DNA of 64,000 nucleotides from Pseudomonas palleroniana (GCF_003031675.1 NZ_PYWX01000071.1:62001-126000), one strand, 5' to 3'. Shown: positions 16,474-26,604, counted from the stretch's first letter. The notes: generated by a model not told the origin, from the sequence alone. A program made the numbers and translations.

Positions 16474-16901
16474 CAGGGTGCGCTCGCCGCCTCGACGGTG
16501 GACATGCGCAAATGGCTGAAGCCCAATTTGCCGGCAGCATCCATCGCTGTGATCACCGCTTGATGCTGGGTCTTGCCATCGGCACTGATCGACAGCGGCA
16601 TCGTGGTGTCGCCACCGGACTCCTTCTGCAAGGCTTCCATCAGGCTGTTGAGGTCGTTCTTTTCCAGCACCTGGTTATTCACCGAAAACACCCCATCGGC
16701 GCTGATGGCGATATCCAGTTGCTTGACCTGCTGATCTTCGGCCGGCGAGCCGCTGACCGCTTCCGGCAGATCGACCCGCAGCTCGGTCTGCCGGGTGAAA
16801 GTGGTGGTGACGACAAAAAACAGCAGCAGGATAAACACCACGTCGATCAGCGACGCGAGGTTGATATCGACATTTTCCCGTTGCTTGCGGCGAAATTTCA
16901 C
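16473..16901 (-). CDS. exbD: ExbD/TolR-family biopolymer transport protein
   Basis: A 142-residue protein: short cytoplasmic N-terminus (RRKQRENVDINLASLIDV), one membrane span (VFILLLFFVVTTTF) with the proton-pathway Asp just before it, and a periplasmic domain ending in a hydrophobic strand. With the ExbB-like protein it makes a proton-driven stator that energises a TonB- or TolA-like partner. No tonB gene is adjacent, and the location between lpxK and comEC is the conserved Pseudomonas arrangement, so this is probably not the main iron-uptake copy. Confidence 0.9.
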   Translation of the reverse strand: MKFRRKQRENVDINLASLIDVVFILLLFFVVTTTFTRQTELRVDLPEAVSGSPAEDQQVKQLDIAISADGVFSVNNQVLEKNDLNSLMEALQKESGGDTTMPLSISADGKTQHQAVITAMDAAGKLGFSHLRMSTVEAASAP

Positions 16902-17533
16902 GCTTTGCCCTCAACCAGGTCCACATCGCGGTCGCCCTGCACCACTTCCACCAGCTTGATGGCTTCCTGCTCCATGCCGACCACCAGTTCATCGATGCGC
17001 CGTTGCAGGAAGCGGTGGAAAAACACCGATGGAATACCGACCATCAGGCCCGCTGCCGTGGTGATCAACGCCTTGGAAATACCACCGGCCAACACCGCGG
17101 CGTTGGTGGTCATGCCCGAGCCCATGAACGAGCTGAAGATGTCGATCATACCCAGCACCGTCCCCAGCAAGCCGAGCAACGGCGCCATCGCGGCAATCGT
17201 ACCGAGGGCATTGATGTAGCGCTCCAACTCATGAATGACCCGGGCAGCGGCTTCTTCGATGCACTCTTTCATGATCTCGCGACCATGCTTGGAGTTGGCA
17301 AGGCCGGCGGCGAGGATTTCCCCCAGGGGCGAGTTGGCGCGCAGCTCCTTGAGTTTTTCCTTGTCGAGTTGCTTGTTCTTGATCCAGCCCCAGACCTGCC
17401 CCAGCAAGTGCTCGGGGGTGACGCGGCTGGCGCGCAAGGTCCACAGGCGTTCAGCAACGATGCCGAGTGCGGCGATGGAGCTCAGAATGATCGGCAACAT
17501 CATCCAGCCACCGGATTTGACCAATTCCCACAC
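16898..17533 (-). CDS. exbB: ExbB/TolQ-family MotA-type proton channel protein
   Basis: About 211 residues, with an N-terminal span (GGWMMLPIILSSIAALGIVA), a cytoplasmic loop and two further spans in LGTIAAMAPLLGLLGTVLGM and ALITTAAGLMVGIPSVFFHR, the MotA_ExbB signature. I place the start at the GTG at 17533 (VWELVKSGGW), preceded by GAGGGG; the frame is open 62 codons further but that part is not ExbB-like. It overlaps exbD by four bases and forms the stator with it. Confidence 0.9.
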   Translation of the reverse strand: MWELVKSGGWMMLPIILSSIAALGIVAERLWTLRASRVTPEHLLGQVWGWIKNKQLDKEKLKELRANSPLGEILAAGLANSKHGREIMKECIEEAAARVIHELERYINALGTIAAMAPLLGLLGTVLGMIDIFSSFMGSGMTTNAAVLAGGISKALITTAAGLMVGIPSVFFHRFLQRRIDELVVGMEQEAIKLVEVVQGDRDVDLVEGKA

Positions 17534-17642
17534 AGTGAATGTCCCCTCGAAAAAGTGCGCCACTTTACCATATAGGTTCAGCGGCGGGGTTCGTCGCCCC
17601 GCGACCCGTCCGTCGCAGGTGCCGGTCGTTGATAACACTGGG

Positions 17643-19868
17643 CTAAGGTAACGGTTCGCGCCAGAAACGGCGTTGACTGCGCGCAACCACCGGTGGCTTG
17701 AAGGCGCCCAATTGCACACGCACCGCGCCCTGTTCGGCGCTGTCGTAGACCCGACTGCCCATGGCCCGATAACGTTCCATTACCGACGCATGAGGGTGGC
17801 CGAATGCATTGCCCCACCCTCGGGAGATCAGTACCGACTTGGGTGCCAGCCGTTGCACGAAAGGCCAGGAGGAAGAACTGCGGCTGCCATGATGGGGGGC
17901 TTGCAGCCAGTCGGTGGGCGTCGCCAGCGGCGTGTCGAGAAAAGCCCGTTCTGCCGCACGGTCGATATCGCCGGTGAGCAGCATGCGCTCACCATTGGCC
18001 TGTACCTGTAACACACATGACCTGGGGTTACCGTCGAGCGCACCCGGCCATTGCCATAACGCGAACGACACACCGTCCCACACCCATGCCTCGCCGCTGA
18101 TACAGGGCTGAGCCGCGAGAACATCCGGCAACCCTTCGGTCTCGCCACCCACTACCCGGCCGACGGGCAGCCCCTCGGCCACCGCGACCGCACCGCCGGC
18201 ATGGTCGGCGTCGGCATGGCTGAGCAACATCATGTCCAACCGCTCGACCCCGAGTTTCTTCAGCGATGGCAAGACCACTCGCGCCCCTGAATCAATTATC
18301 CCGGATCGAGGGCCGGCATCGTAGAGCAAGCTGTGATGACGGGTGCGCAGAATCAATGCCTGGCCCTGGCCGACGTCCAGTTGCACCACGTCAACCTGCC
18401 CATGGGGCACCGGGTCCCTGGGAGGAAACACTGCCAACAGAAGCATCGGCCAACCCAGCAAGCGGAACGGCACGCCCTTGGGCAGCAGCAATACCACGGT
18501 ACCCACGAGGCTCACCAGCCAATACCCCAACGGCACTTCGGCCGGTATCCAGGCGGGCACGCGCGCAGCCAACAGTGTCAAACCCTGGAACAGTCCATCC
18601 AGTGCCCCACCGGCCAGCCACAGCAGGTTCTCCCCGACAAATGGCACCCCTAGCAGCGCAGTGCCCAGCAGCGCCAGGGGCAAAACCACCAGGCTGACCC
18701 ACGGTACGGCAAACAGGTTGGCGACCGGCGCGCTGAGGCTGATGGGCAGGCCGAGCACCAGCAACACCGGAAACAACCCGAGGGCGATCAGCCATTGGGG
18801 CCGGGTCCATGCCTGCCAGACGCTCCAGGGCCCCAGACGTGCACCGAAGGCCAGCACCAGCACCGCAACCGCGGCAAACGACAACCAGAACCCCGGCTGC
18901 AGGCTGGACAAGGGCTCGAACACCAGCACCGCATTGAATGCCAGCAACAACGGCCACCAGCCGCCCAAATGCCGGAAGCGCAGGCGCCACAGCAACACCA
19001 GGGCGACCATCATGCAGGCCCGCTGCACCGGCACACCCAACCCGGCGAGCAGGCCATAACCCAGCGCGGCGGCAAACGCCAAACCGCATGCCCATGGCAG
19101 CCACGGCAGCGCATGGGGCCAGCCACCATAGCGCGCCAACCCGGCCACCAGGCCGTAAATCAACCCTGCCAGCAAACCGATATGCTGGCCGGAAATCACC
19201 AGCAGGTGCACGGTCCCGGTGTCCTGCAGCACCCGCCAATCCTGCGCATCCAAGCCGGAACCGTCCCCCAGCACCAACGCCGTCACGGCGCCTTGGCGAT
19301 TTTGCATGTCCACACTCATCAGCCGCTGGCGCAGGCGATCGCGCCACGCATCGCGAGCCGGCGCCAGGCGCTGGCCGTCCTTGACAGACGCAATGGCGCC
19401 AATGCGCTGGGCCAGCAACCACGCCTCATAGTCAAAACCGTGAAAGTTGAGCAGGCCGGACGGTCGCTTGAGCGTCACCGCCAGGCGCCAGCGTTCGCCA
19501 CTGCGTACCGCCGGGCCACCGTGCCAGGACACCCGGATACGCTTGGGCAAACGCGCATGGCGCGACCGACTGTCGCTGAGTTCGAAGCGCACGCCGCTGC
19601 TCGTCTGCTGCGGCAGCCCGGTGACACGGCCCTCGACCCAGCGGGTCTGCCCGTCCAGCGCGGGTAGCAATCGATCATTCAGCGCCCACTGCGCGCTGAT
19701 GCAAGCCCAGCTCAGGCCCAGCAGAAAGAACGCCAGTGGATAGCTGCGCCACGGCAATAACATCAAGGCCAGCACCAGCATCGCCAACACCCCGCCGACC
19801 GGTGGCAGTGCCGGCAACCAGCGCAACGTCAGCAAACCGAGTGCGAGCGCGAACATCCCTGTTCTCAT
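17643..19868 (-). CDS. comEC: ComEC/Rec2 DNA uptake channel
   Basis: A 741-residue inner-membrane protein with three parts: an N-terminal DUF4131/OB-like region (about 30-180), the multi-span Competence domain (about 200-480, starting ALVLGDGSGLDAQDWRVLQD and VISGQHIGLLAGL), and a C-terminal metallo-beta-lactamase-like domain (from about 495) with the metal motif SHADADHAGG near residue 555 and HHGSRSSSS near 665. It carries single-stranded DNA across the inner membrane during transformation. The gene is full length and shows no damage, although natural competence is rarely reported for this group. Confidence 0.93.
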   Translation of the reverse strand: MRTGMFALALGLLTLRWLPALPPVGGVLAMLVLALMLLPWRSYPLAFFLLGLSWACISAQWALNDRLLPALDGQTRWVEGRVTGLPQQTSSGVRFELSDSRSRHARLPKRIRVSWHGGPAVRSGERWRLAVTLKRPSGLLNFHGFDYEAWLLAQRIGAIASVKDGQRLAPARDAWRDRLRQRLMSVDMQNRQGAVTALVLGDGSGLDAQDWRVLQDTGTVHLLVISGQHIGLLAGLIYGLVAGLARYGGWPHALPWLPWACGLAFAAALGYGLLAGLGVPVQRACMMVALVLLWRLRFRHLGGWWPLLLAFNAVLVFEPLSSLQPGFWLSFAAVAVLVLAFGARLGPWSVWQAWTRPQWLIALGLFPVLLVLGLPISLSAPVANLFAVPWVSLVVLPLALLGTALLGVPFVGENLLWLAGGALDGLFQGLTLLAARVPAWIPAEVPLGYWLVSLVGTVVLLLPKGVPFRLLGWPMLLLAVFPPRDPVPHGQVDVVQLDVGQGQALILRTRHHSLLYDAGPRSGIIDSGARVVLPSLKKLGVERLDMMLLSHADADHAGGAVAVAEGLPVGRVVGGETEGLPDVLAAQPCISGEAWVWDGVSFALWQWPGALDGNPRSCVLQVQANGERMLLTGDIDRAAERAFLDTPLATPTDWLQAPHHGSRSSSSWPFVQRLAPKSVLISRGWGNAFGHPHASVMERYRAMGSRVYDSAEQGAVRVQLGAFKPPVVARSQRRFWREPLP

Positions 19869-20003
19869 GGATCATCCTTTTCCAGTGATCCACTCAGTCT
19901 TAGCTGGGTGTCCGGCGCAGCCTATGATGTTTTGTCACAAAGTCTGAATTTTCTGTTTATAGAATGCGCGCATACTTGCCCCTCGAATTGACCGGGACCC
20001 CTT

Positions 20004-20519
20004 ATGCCACGGCGCTTATTCAAACGGTACATGCCCGATCCCAGTAGTATCAGGGAACACAAGTCCTTACGATTTCTCGGCACGTTGCTGCATGACCCCA
20101 ACCTCTGGCACCTGAACCGACACTCCGTCGCACGTGCCATGGCGGTTGGCCTGTTTGCCGCGTTTATTCCGATTCCCTTTCAGATGCTGTTGGCGGCCGC
20201 CCTGTCCATCAGCGTGCGCGCGAATATGCCGATCGCTGTCAGCCTGGTGTGGCTGACCAACCCGATCACCATGCCGTTTGTATTTGTCGGTACTTACCTG
20301 ACAGGCGCCTGGCTGATGAACGTGCCGCCACGCAGCCTGCCCGATAACCTGACCTGGGAATGGATCAGCGGCCAGCTCAGCACGCTGTGGCAGCCGTTTC
20401 TGTTGGGTTCAGTCGTGTGCGGGCTGTTGTTGGGAGCTCTGGCCTATTGCCTGACGATGCTGTACTGGCGCTGGTGGGTTGGCCACCAGTGGAAAAAGCG
20501 CAAACAGCGACGCACCTGA
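20004..20519 (+). CDS. DUF2062 domain-containing membrane protein
   Basis: A 171-residue protein starting MPRRLFKRYMPDP with the DUF2062 pattern: HRHSVARAMAVGLFAAFIPI-like entry, LAAALSISVRANMPIAVSLV, and LTNPITMPFVFVGTYLTG, then a last membrane span and a basic tail. About three to four spans are predicted. The function is unknown; the family is often found near comEC and lol genes. It is divergent from comEC and converges with the sensor kinase, only three bases from its end. Confidence 0.85.
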   Translation: MPRRLFKRYMPDPSSIREHKSLRFLGTLLHDPNLWHLNRHSVARAMAVGLFAAFIPIPFQMLLAAALSISVRANMPIAVSLVWLTNPITMPFVFVGTYLTGAWLMNVPPRSLPDNLTWEWISGQLSTLWQPFLLGSVVCGLLLGALAYCLTMLYWRWWVGHQWKKRKQRRT

Positions 20520-20522
20520 AGG

Positions 20523-21887
20523 CTAGCGGGCCAGCAGGCGCAGATGTACACGCAGGCCCTGCTCGGTATTTTCCGCCCATAAACGCCCGCCCTGGCGCTG
20601 CACGGCGTTGCGGGCGATGCTCAAGCCAAGGCCGAAACCGCCGTCGCCAGGGCGTGAGCCCTCCAGACGGGTAAAGGGCGCAAAGATCCGCTCCACGTCT
20701 TGCTCATCAATGCCGCCGCCCTGGTCTTCCAGCCAGAGATGCCAGTAGTCTCCTTCGCGATAGCCATCCAGTTGCACCACCCCGTGGGCAGGCGAATGTC
20801 GTATCGCGTTGCGCAGGATATTTTCCAACGCTTGGGCCAGTGCATTCAGGTTGCCGCGCACCCAGCAGTCATCCACCAGGCGGCATGGCAAGCGCGATGC
20901 CGGCCAAGCGCTTTCATAGCAGGCGTTTTCGCGCAGCATGTCCCACAACGCCTGGATCTGGATATCTTCGTTGGGCAACGGCGTGCGCTCACTGTCCAGC
21001 CAAGCCAGTTGCAGGCTGTCTTCCACCAGGCGCTGCATGCCGTCGATTTCGCGGCTTAACCGCTCACGCAGTTGCGCCAGGTCTTGTTCACTGTCGCAGG
21101 CTACGCGCAGGCGGCTCAAGGGTGTGCGTAGCTCGTGGGACATATCGCGCAGTAACTGTTGTTGTATCACCACAGTGCCCTGCAAGCGCTCGGACATATG
21201 ATCAAAGGCCCGGCTCAACTCGCCCAGCTCATCCTGGCGACTGGTGGCGTCGCGGGACATGCGCGTATTCAACTGGTCAGCACGCCAGGCGTTAGCCTGC
21301 TCACGCAATTGATTAAGGGGCATGATCAGCAGCCGATAGAGGCCCACGCACAACAGCAAGGTAAACAAACCGGGGATCACGCCATTGGTCAACACCCGCC
21401 AGAGCAGCTGATAACGCCCGGGCATGAAGCGTTGCGGCAGCTCGATCACCAACGAGCCTGCGCCGGGGTCCACCGGAAACGGAATCTTGAGCCAGGGCAG
21501 CCCTTTGACATGTCGGCTGACCGGCCACTCCAGGCCCCGCAGAAACGTCAGGCGCTGGCTCTCCTTGTCGCTCAAGGGTGTGCTGCTCAGGGACTGCAAA
21601 TCCTTGCCGATCACACCGATCCAGGTGGTCTCGCGCGTGGCCATCAGTTGCAGCCACGCGTCGACACCGGCATGGCCTTGCGTCTTCCAGGCCAATTCGG
21701 CACCCGCCGCGTAACCCCGCAGGACCTCGCGGGACTCTTCAGCCACATTGGCGCTCTGCTCCTCCAGATACTGGCCCCAGGACCAACTGAGCCAGATCAT
21801 CAGCAAACAGAAGGCGATCAACAGGCAGGCGAGCTTCCAGAACAGCGAGTGCTTGCCGGGCAAGCGTTCAAAGCCCTTCATCAGCAC
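20523..21887 (-). CDS. two-component sensor histidine kinase, PirS-like
   Basis: A 454-residue inner-membrane kinase: spans at about residues 15-35 and 170-190 flank a periplasmic sensor of about 130 residues, then HAMP, the HisKA box DMSHELRTPLSRLRVA, and an ATPase with the N-box ALENILRNAIRHSP, DQGGGID and GDGGFGLGLSIARN. Its start is 20 bases inside the response regulator gene, so the two are co-translated. In P. aeruginosa the pair beside gacS is PirRS (PA0929/PA0930), which controls the enterobactin receptor gene pirA; by position this is the counterpart. The ligand is unknown and no pirA is adjacent. Confidence 0.85.
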   Translation of the reverse strand: MLMKGFERLPGKHSLFWKLACLLIAFCLLMIWLSWSWGQYLEEQSANVAEESREVLRGYAAGAELAWKTQGHAGVDAWLQLMATRETTWIGVIGKDLQSLSSTPLSDKESQRLTFLRGLEWPVSRHVKGLPWLKIPFPVDPGAGSLVIELPQRFMPGRYQLLWRVLTNGVIPGLFTLLLCVGLYRLLIMPLNQLREQANAWRADQLNTRMSRDATSRQDELGELSRAFDHMSERLQGTVVIQQQLLRDMSHELRTPLSRLRVACDSEQDLAQLRERLSREIDGMQRLVEDSLQLAWLDSERTPLPNEDIQIQALWDMLRENACYESAWPASRLPCRLVDDCWVRGNLNALAQALENILRNAIRHSPAHGVVQLDGYREGDYWHLWLEDQGGGIDEQDVERIFAPFTRLEGSRPGDGGFGLGLSIARNAVQRQGGRLWAENTEQGLRVHLRLLAR

Positions 21888-22596
21888 CGCTTAATACGTA
21901 GCCCTTGCCCCAAACGGTGCGCACTTCACGCTCGCTGTAGCCAATTGCCTTGAGCTTGCGACGAATCTGGCTGATATGCATGTCCAGGCTGCGATCGTGC
22001 GGGGCATAGCCGCGCTGTAGCACATGCTGGTAAAGGAAAGCCTTGCTGAGCACCTCTTCGGTATTACGGTGCAGGGTTTCCAGCAGGCGGTACTCACTGC
22101 GCGTCAGCCCGCCCCATTGCTCCCGGTGAAAGACATCGCACTGTTCATCGTCAAAGCGCAGGGTCTGCACGTCTTCACGCGCTGGTATCAGGGCCGGCTG
22201 CGGGCGCCGGTCCAGGGCGACCCGGCGCAGGATCGCCTCGATGCGCACGCGCAACTCGATCATGCTGAACGGCTTGGGCAGGTAGTCGTCGGCTCCCAGG
22301 CGAAAGCCGCTGATGCGATCCGCCTCGGCGCCCAGGGCCGACATCAGGATGACGGGCACCGCATGGCTCTGGCGCAAATGCGTGAGGATCGACAAACCGT
22401 CCAGGCCCGGCAGCAGGATGTCCATCAACACCACATCGAACGCCTGGTCACGGGCCATCTGCAAACCTTGCCGGCCATTCCGGCACCACGTCACCTGGAA
22501 ACCGCAACGTCCCAAGTGCTCATGCACATAGGCGCCCAATACAGGGTCATCTTCGATGGTCAGGATACTGGGTGGGCCAACGGCTGCGGGATTCAT
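21868..22596 (-). CDS. OmpR-family response regulator, PirR-like
   Basis: A receiver domain with the acidic pair in ILTIEDDPVLG, the phosphorylated Asp in VVLMDILLPGLDG and the Lys in YLPKPFSMIEL, followed by a winged-helix DNA-binding domain (LTRSEYRLLETLHRNTEEVL ... DMHISQIRRKLK). About 242 residues from the ATG at 22596; a TTG four codons upstream is an alternative because neither has a strong ribosome site. It is divergent from gacS across about 200 bases and is partnered with the kinase that overlaps its 3' end. Confidence 0.88.
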   Translation of the reverse strand: MNPAAVGPPSILTIEDDPVLGAYVHEHLGRCGFQVTWCRNGRQGLQMARDQAFDVVLMDILLPGLDGLSILTHLRQSHAVPVILMSALGAEADRISGFRLGADDYLPKPFSMIELRVRIEAILRRVALDRRPQPALIPAREDVQTLRFDDEQCDVFHREQWGGLTRSEYRLLETLHRNTEEVLSKAFLYQHVLQRGYAPHDRSLDMHISQIRRKLKAIGYSEREVRTVWGKGYVLSGADEGL

Positions 22597-22801
22597 TAGC
22601 GTCTGCAAGTCATTCTCAATGACTGATTATTCAAGATTAAACGGTGCCAGGCAATCGCCAGCCGGCGACGAATGGCCCGAAGATTGCCCTCTGTCATTAA
22701 TTTACGAGAATCCACCCGGCGCAAATGGCTACACTGCGCAGGTGGCGCGGGCCGGATGCCTGCGTGAATGATTGATATCAATGTGGTAGCAGGAGAGTGG
22801 C

Positions 22802-25555
22802 GTGCTTAGAAAAATGGGGATCAAAGGCCGCGTACTGTTGCTGACCTTATTACCGACCAGCCTGATGGCCTTGTTGTTGGGAGGCTATTTCACCTGGATG
22901 CAACTGTCGGAACTGCAGACCCAGTTGTTGCAACGCGGCGAGATGATCGCCGAGCAATTGGCGCCGCTGGTGGCACCACCCCTGAGCAGCAAAAACACTG
23001 ATCTGCTGGAACGCATCGCCACCCAATCCCTGGAACAACCGGACGTGCGCACCGTGTCGTTCCTTGCACCGGACCGCTCATCCCTGGCCCACGCCGGCCC
23101 GACCATGCTCAATCAGCCACCTATTGGCAACAGCTCGCACCTGTTGCAGCGCACCGGCAACGACGCCACGCGCTACCTGCTGCCGGTGTTCGGCCGCCAT
23201 CGCAACCTCGCCGGCGAACTGATCCCAGATGAATCCGACCGCCTGCTGGGCTGGGTCGAGGTGGAACTGTCCCACAACGGCATGTTGCTGCGCGGCTATC
23301 GCAGCCTGTTCGCCAGCTTGCTGTTGATCGCCATCGGCCTGATCTGCACCGCCGCCCTGGCACTGCGCATCAGCCGCACGATCAATTCACCCATCAGCCA
23401 GATCAAACTGGCCGTGGCCCAACTCAAGGACGGCAACCTCGAAACCCGCTTGCCACCGTTGGGCAGCCAGGAACTGGACCAGTTGGCCTCAGGCATCAAC
23501 CGTATGGCCGAAACCCTGCAAAATGCCCAGGAAGAACTGCAACACAGCATCGACCAGGCCACCGAAGACGTGCGCCAGAACCTGGAGACCATCGAGATCC
23601 AGAACATCGAACTGGACCTGGCGCGCAAGGAGGCCCTGGAAGCCAGCCGCATCAAATCGGAGTTCCTGGCCAACATGAGCCATGAGATCCGCACCCCGCT
23701 CAATGGCATCCTGGGTTTCACCCACCTGTTGCAGAAAAGCGAGATGTCGCCACGCCAGCTGGATTACCTGGGCACCATCGAAAAATCCGCCGACAACCTG
23801 TTGGGCATCATCAACGAGATCCTCGATTTCTCGAAGATCGAGGCCGGCAAGTTGGTGCTCGACAGCGTGCCCTTCAACCTGCGGGACTTGCTGCAAGACA
23901 CCCTGACCATCCTCGCGCCTGCCGCCCATGCCAAGCAGTTGGAACTGGTCAGCCTGGTGTACCGCGACACGCCATTGGCGTTGGTCGGCGACCCGCTGCG
24001 CCTCAAGCAGATCCTGACCAACCTGGTCAGCAACGCGATCAAGTTCACTCGCGAAGGCACCATTGTCGCCCGGGCGATGATCGAGGACGAACAGGAAGAC
24101 AGCGTACAACTGCGCATCAGCGTGCAAGACACCGGCATCGGCCTGTCCAACCAGGATGTACGCGCACTGTTCCAGGCATTCAGCCAGGCCGACAACTCGC
24201 TGTCGCGCCAGCCAGGAGGCACCGGATTGGGGCTGGTGATTTCCAAGCGCCTGATCGAACAGATGGGTGGTGAAATCGGCGTTGACAGCACGCCGGGTGA
24301 GGGTTCGGAGTTCTGGATCAGCCTGAACCTGCCCAAGACCCGCGACGACGTTGAAGACCTGCCCGCCGCGCCATTGCTCGGTCGCCGGGTGGCCGTACTG
24401 GAAAATCACGAGCTGGCGCGCCAGGCCCTGCAACATCAGCTGGAAGACTGCGGGCTTGAAGTCACGCCGTTCAACTCCCTGGAGAACCTCACCAACGGCA
24501 TTACCAGCGCGCATCAGACCGAGCAGGCCATTGACCTGGCGGTACTCGGCGTCACCGCCAATGACATCCCTCCCGAACGCCTCAACCAGCACCTGTGGGA
24601 CCTCGAACACCTGGGCTGCAAAGTGCTGGTGCTGTGCCCGACCACCGAGCAGATGCTATTCAACCAGTCGGTGCCCAACCCCAATAGCCAATTGCAGGCC
24701 AAGCCTGCCTGTACGCGCAAGCTGCGCCGGGCGCTCGCCGACCTGATCAGCCCGCGCCCATCGCGCAGTGAACCGGGTGAACCGCTGTCCAGCCGAGCAC
24801 CGCGTGTGCTGTGCGTGGATGACAACCCGGCGAACCTGTTGCTGGTGCAAACCTTGCTGGAAGACATGGGCGCCAAGGTGCTGGCAGTGGAAAGCGGTTA
24901 CGCCGCCATCGATGCGGTGAAACAGGAAACTTTCGATCTGGTGCTGATGGACGTACAAATGCCCGGCATGGACGGCCGCCAGAGCACCGAGGCGATTCGC
25001 CAGTGGGAAAGCGAGCGCCACGGTACGCCATTGCCGGTGGTCGCCCTCACCGCCCACGCCATGGCCAATGAAAAACGCGCCCTGCTGCAAAGTGGCATGG
25101 ACGATTACCTGACCAAACCCATCAGCGAACGGCAACTGGCCCAGGTGGTGTTGAAGTGGACCGGCCTGGCCCTGCGCAACCAGGGGCCGGAGCGCGCCCC
25201 TGACGGCTTGGCCCCCGGCGTGCGACTGCAAGTGCTGGACCACGAGGAAGGCTTGCGCCTGGCCGCCAACAAAGCCGATCTGGCCGCCGATATGCTGGCC
25301 ATGTTGCTGGCGTCGCTGGAAGCCGACCGCCAGGCCATCACCGCCGCCCGCGAAGCCAATGACAACAACGCCTTGATCGAGCGCGTTCACCGCCTGCACG
25401 GCGCCACGCGCTATTGCGGTGTGCCGCAACTACGTGCCGCCTGCCAGCGCGCCGAAACCCTGCTCAAGCAGGACGACGCCAAGGCCATGACCGCACTCGA
25501 CGAGCTGGACATGGCAATTGCCCGCCTGGCCAGTGAAGCGCGGGTCAGCGCCTGA
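22802..25555 (+). CDS. gacS: hybrid sensor kinase GacS
   Basis: A 917-residue tripartite kinase, the length usual in P. fluorescens. GacS phosphorylates the response regulator GacA, which turns on Rsm small RNAs and so secondary metabolism, exoproducts and biofilm. Visible parts: membrane spans at about 13-32 and 168-189 around a periplasmic domain, HAMP (190-243), HisKA with His294 (NMSHEIRTPLNG), ATPase (NAIKFTREG, GTGLGLVISKRL), a degenerate then a true receiver with Asp717 (LVLMDVQMPGMDG), and an Hpt domain with His866 (HRLHGATRYCG). It starts with GTG behind AGGAGAG. All catalytic residues are present, so it is not one of the gac mutants common in cultures. Confidence 0.97.
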   Translation: MLRKMGIKGRVLLLTLLPTSLMALLLGGYFTWMQLSELQTQLLQRGEMIAEQLAPLVAPPLSSKNTDLLERIATQSLEQPDVRTVSFLAPDRSSLAHAGPTMLNQPPIGNSSHLLQRTGNDATRYLLPVFGRHRNLAGELIPDESDRLLGWVEVELSHNGMLLRGYRSLFASLLLIAIGLICTAALALRISRTINSPISQIKLAVAQLKDGNLETRLPPLGSQELDQLASGINRMAETLQNAQEELQHSIDQATEDVRQNLETIEIQNIELDLARKEALEASRIKSEFLANMSHEIRTPLNGILGFTHLLQKSEMSPRQLDYLGTIEKSADNLLGIINEILDFSKIEAGKLVLDSVPFNLRDLLQDTLTILAPAAHAKQLELVSLVYRDTPLALVGDPLRLKQILTNLVSNAIKFTREGTIVARAMIEDEQEDSVQLRISVQDTGIGLSNQDVRALFQAFSQADNSLSRQPGGTGLGLVISKRLIEQMGGEIGVDSTPGEGSEFWISLNLPKTRDDVEDLPAAPLLGRRVAVLENHELARQALQHQLEDCGLEVTPFNSLENLTNGITSAHQTEQAIDLAVLGVTANDIPPERLNQHLWDLEHLGCKVLVLCPTTEQMLFNQSVPNPNSQLQAKPACTRKLRRALADLISPRPSRSEPGEPLSSRAPRVLCVDDNPANLLLVQTLLEDMGAKVLAVESGYAAIDAVKQETFDLVLMDVQMPGMDGRQSTEAIRQWESERHGTPLPVVALTAHAMANEKRALLQSGMDDYLTKPISERQLAQVVLKWTGLALRNQGPERAPDGLAPGVRLQVLDHEEGLRLAANKADLAADMLAMLLASLEADRQAITAAREANDNNALIERVHRLHGATRYCGVPQLRAACQRAETLLKQDDAKAMTALDELDMAIARLASEARVSA

Positions 25556-25614
25556 TTGACAGGAACCCGTATGGGAGGCATTTCCAACTCGCAAATGACA
25601 GGGAGCTCCATTTG

Positions 25615-26604
25615 ATGCGCGTCATTCTTTTCAGCAGCCAGCACTACGACCGCGACAGTTTTCTCGGTGAGCCGCTGCCCGCCGGCGTTGAGCTGCACTT
25701 CCAGCCCGCCCGCCTCAACCTCGACACTGTGGCCCTGGCCGAGCATCACGAGGTGGTGTGTGCCTTCATCAACGATGACCTCAGCGCCCCGGTGCTGGAA
25801 CACTTGGCCAACGGCGGTACGCGCCTGATCGCCCTGCGTTCGGCCGGCTACAACCATGTCGACCTGGCCGCCGCCAAGCGCCTGGGACTGGCCATCGTCC
25901 GCGTCCCGGCCTATTCGCCCCACGCGGTGGCCGAGCATGCGGTGGCGTTGATCCTGGCCCTCAACCGCCGTTTGCATCGTGCTTACAACCGCACCCGCGA
26001 CGGTGATTTCAGCCTGCACGGGCTGACCGGTTTCGACCTCGTCGGCAAGACCGTCGGCGTCGTCGGCACCGGGCAGATCGGCGCGGCATTCGCCAGGATC
26101 ATGGCCGGTTTCGGCTGCCGGCTGGTGGCCTACGACCCCTTCCCCAACCCCCAGGTGCAGGCCCTTGGCGCCCGCTACACGAGCCTGCCGGAGTTGCTGG
26201 CCGAGGCGCAGATCATCAGCCTGCACTGCCCGCTCACCCACGACAGCCAACACCTGATCAACGCACGGTCCCTGGCCCTGATGCAGCCGGGTGCGATGCT
26301 GATCAATACCGGGCGCGGGGGGCTGGTCGACACACCGGCACTGATCGATGCACTCAAGCAGGGGCAACTCGGTTATTTGGGGCTGGATGTGTACGAGGAA
26401 GAAGCCCAGCTATTCTTCGAAGACCGCTCCGACCTGCCCTTGCAAGACGATGTGCTTGCACGCCTGCTGACCTTTCCCAATGTGATCATCACCGCCCACC
26501 AGGCGTTCCTGACGCGCGAAGCGTTGGCGGCGATTGCCGGCACGACGCTGGCTAACATCGCTGCCTGGGCCGAGGGTCTGCCACAGAACCTGGTGGAGGG
26601 CTGA
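25615..26604 (+). CDS. ldhA: fermentative D-lactate dehydrogenase
   Basis: A 329-residue member of the D-isomer 2-hydroxyacid dehydrogenase family that interconverts pyruvate and D-lactate with NADH. The Rossmann motif GVVGTGQIGAAFARI is near residue 150, with NTGRGGLVDT near 230 (catalytic Arg), the Glu in GLDVYEEEAQLFFED and the catalytic His in TAHQAFLT near 296. The VYEEEA..FFED signature separates LdhA from other family members. The start ATG at 25615 has GGGAGC upstream. It lies 59 bp after gacS, as in other Pseudomonas. Confidence 0.94.
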   Translation: MRVILFSSQHYDRDSFLGEPLPAGVELHFQPARLNLDTVALAEHHEVVCAFINDDLSAPVLEHLANGGTRLIALRSAGYNHVDLAAAKRLGLAIVRVPAYSPHAVAEHAVALILALNRRLHRAYNRTRDGDFSLHGLTGFDLVGKTVGVVGTGQIGAAFARIMAGFGCRLVAYDPFPNPQVQALGARYTSLPELLAEAQIISLHCPLTHDSQHLINARSLALMQPGAMLINTGRGGLVDTPALIDALKQGQLGYLGLDVYEEEAQLFFEDRSDLPLQDDVLARLLTFPNVIITAHQAFLTREALAAIAGTTLANIAAWAEGLPQNLVEG

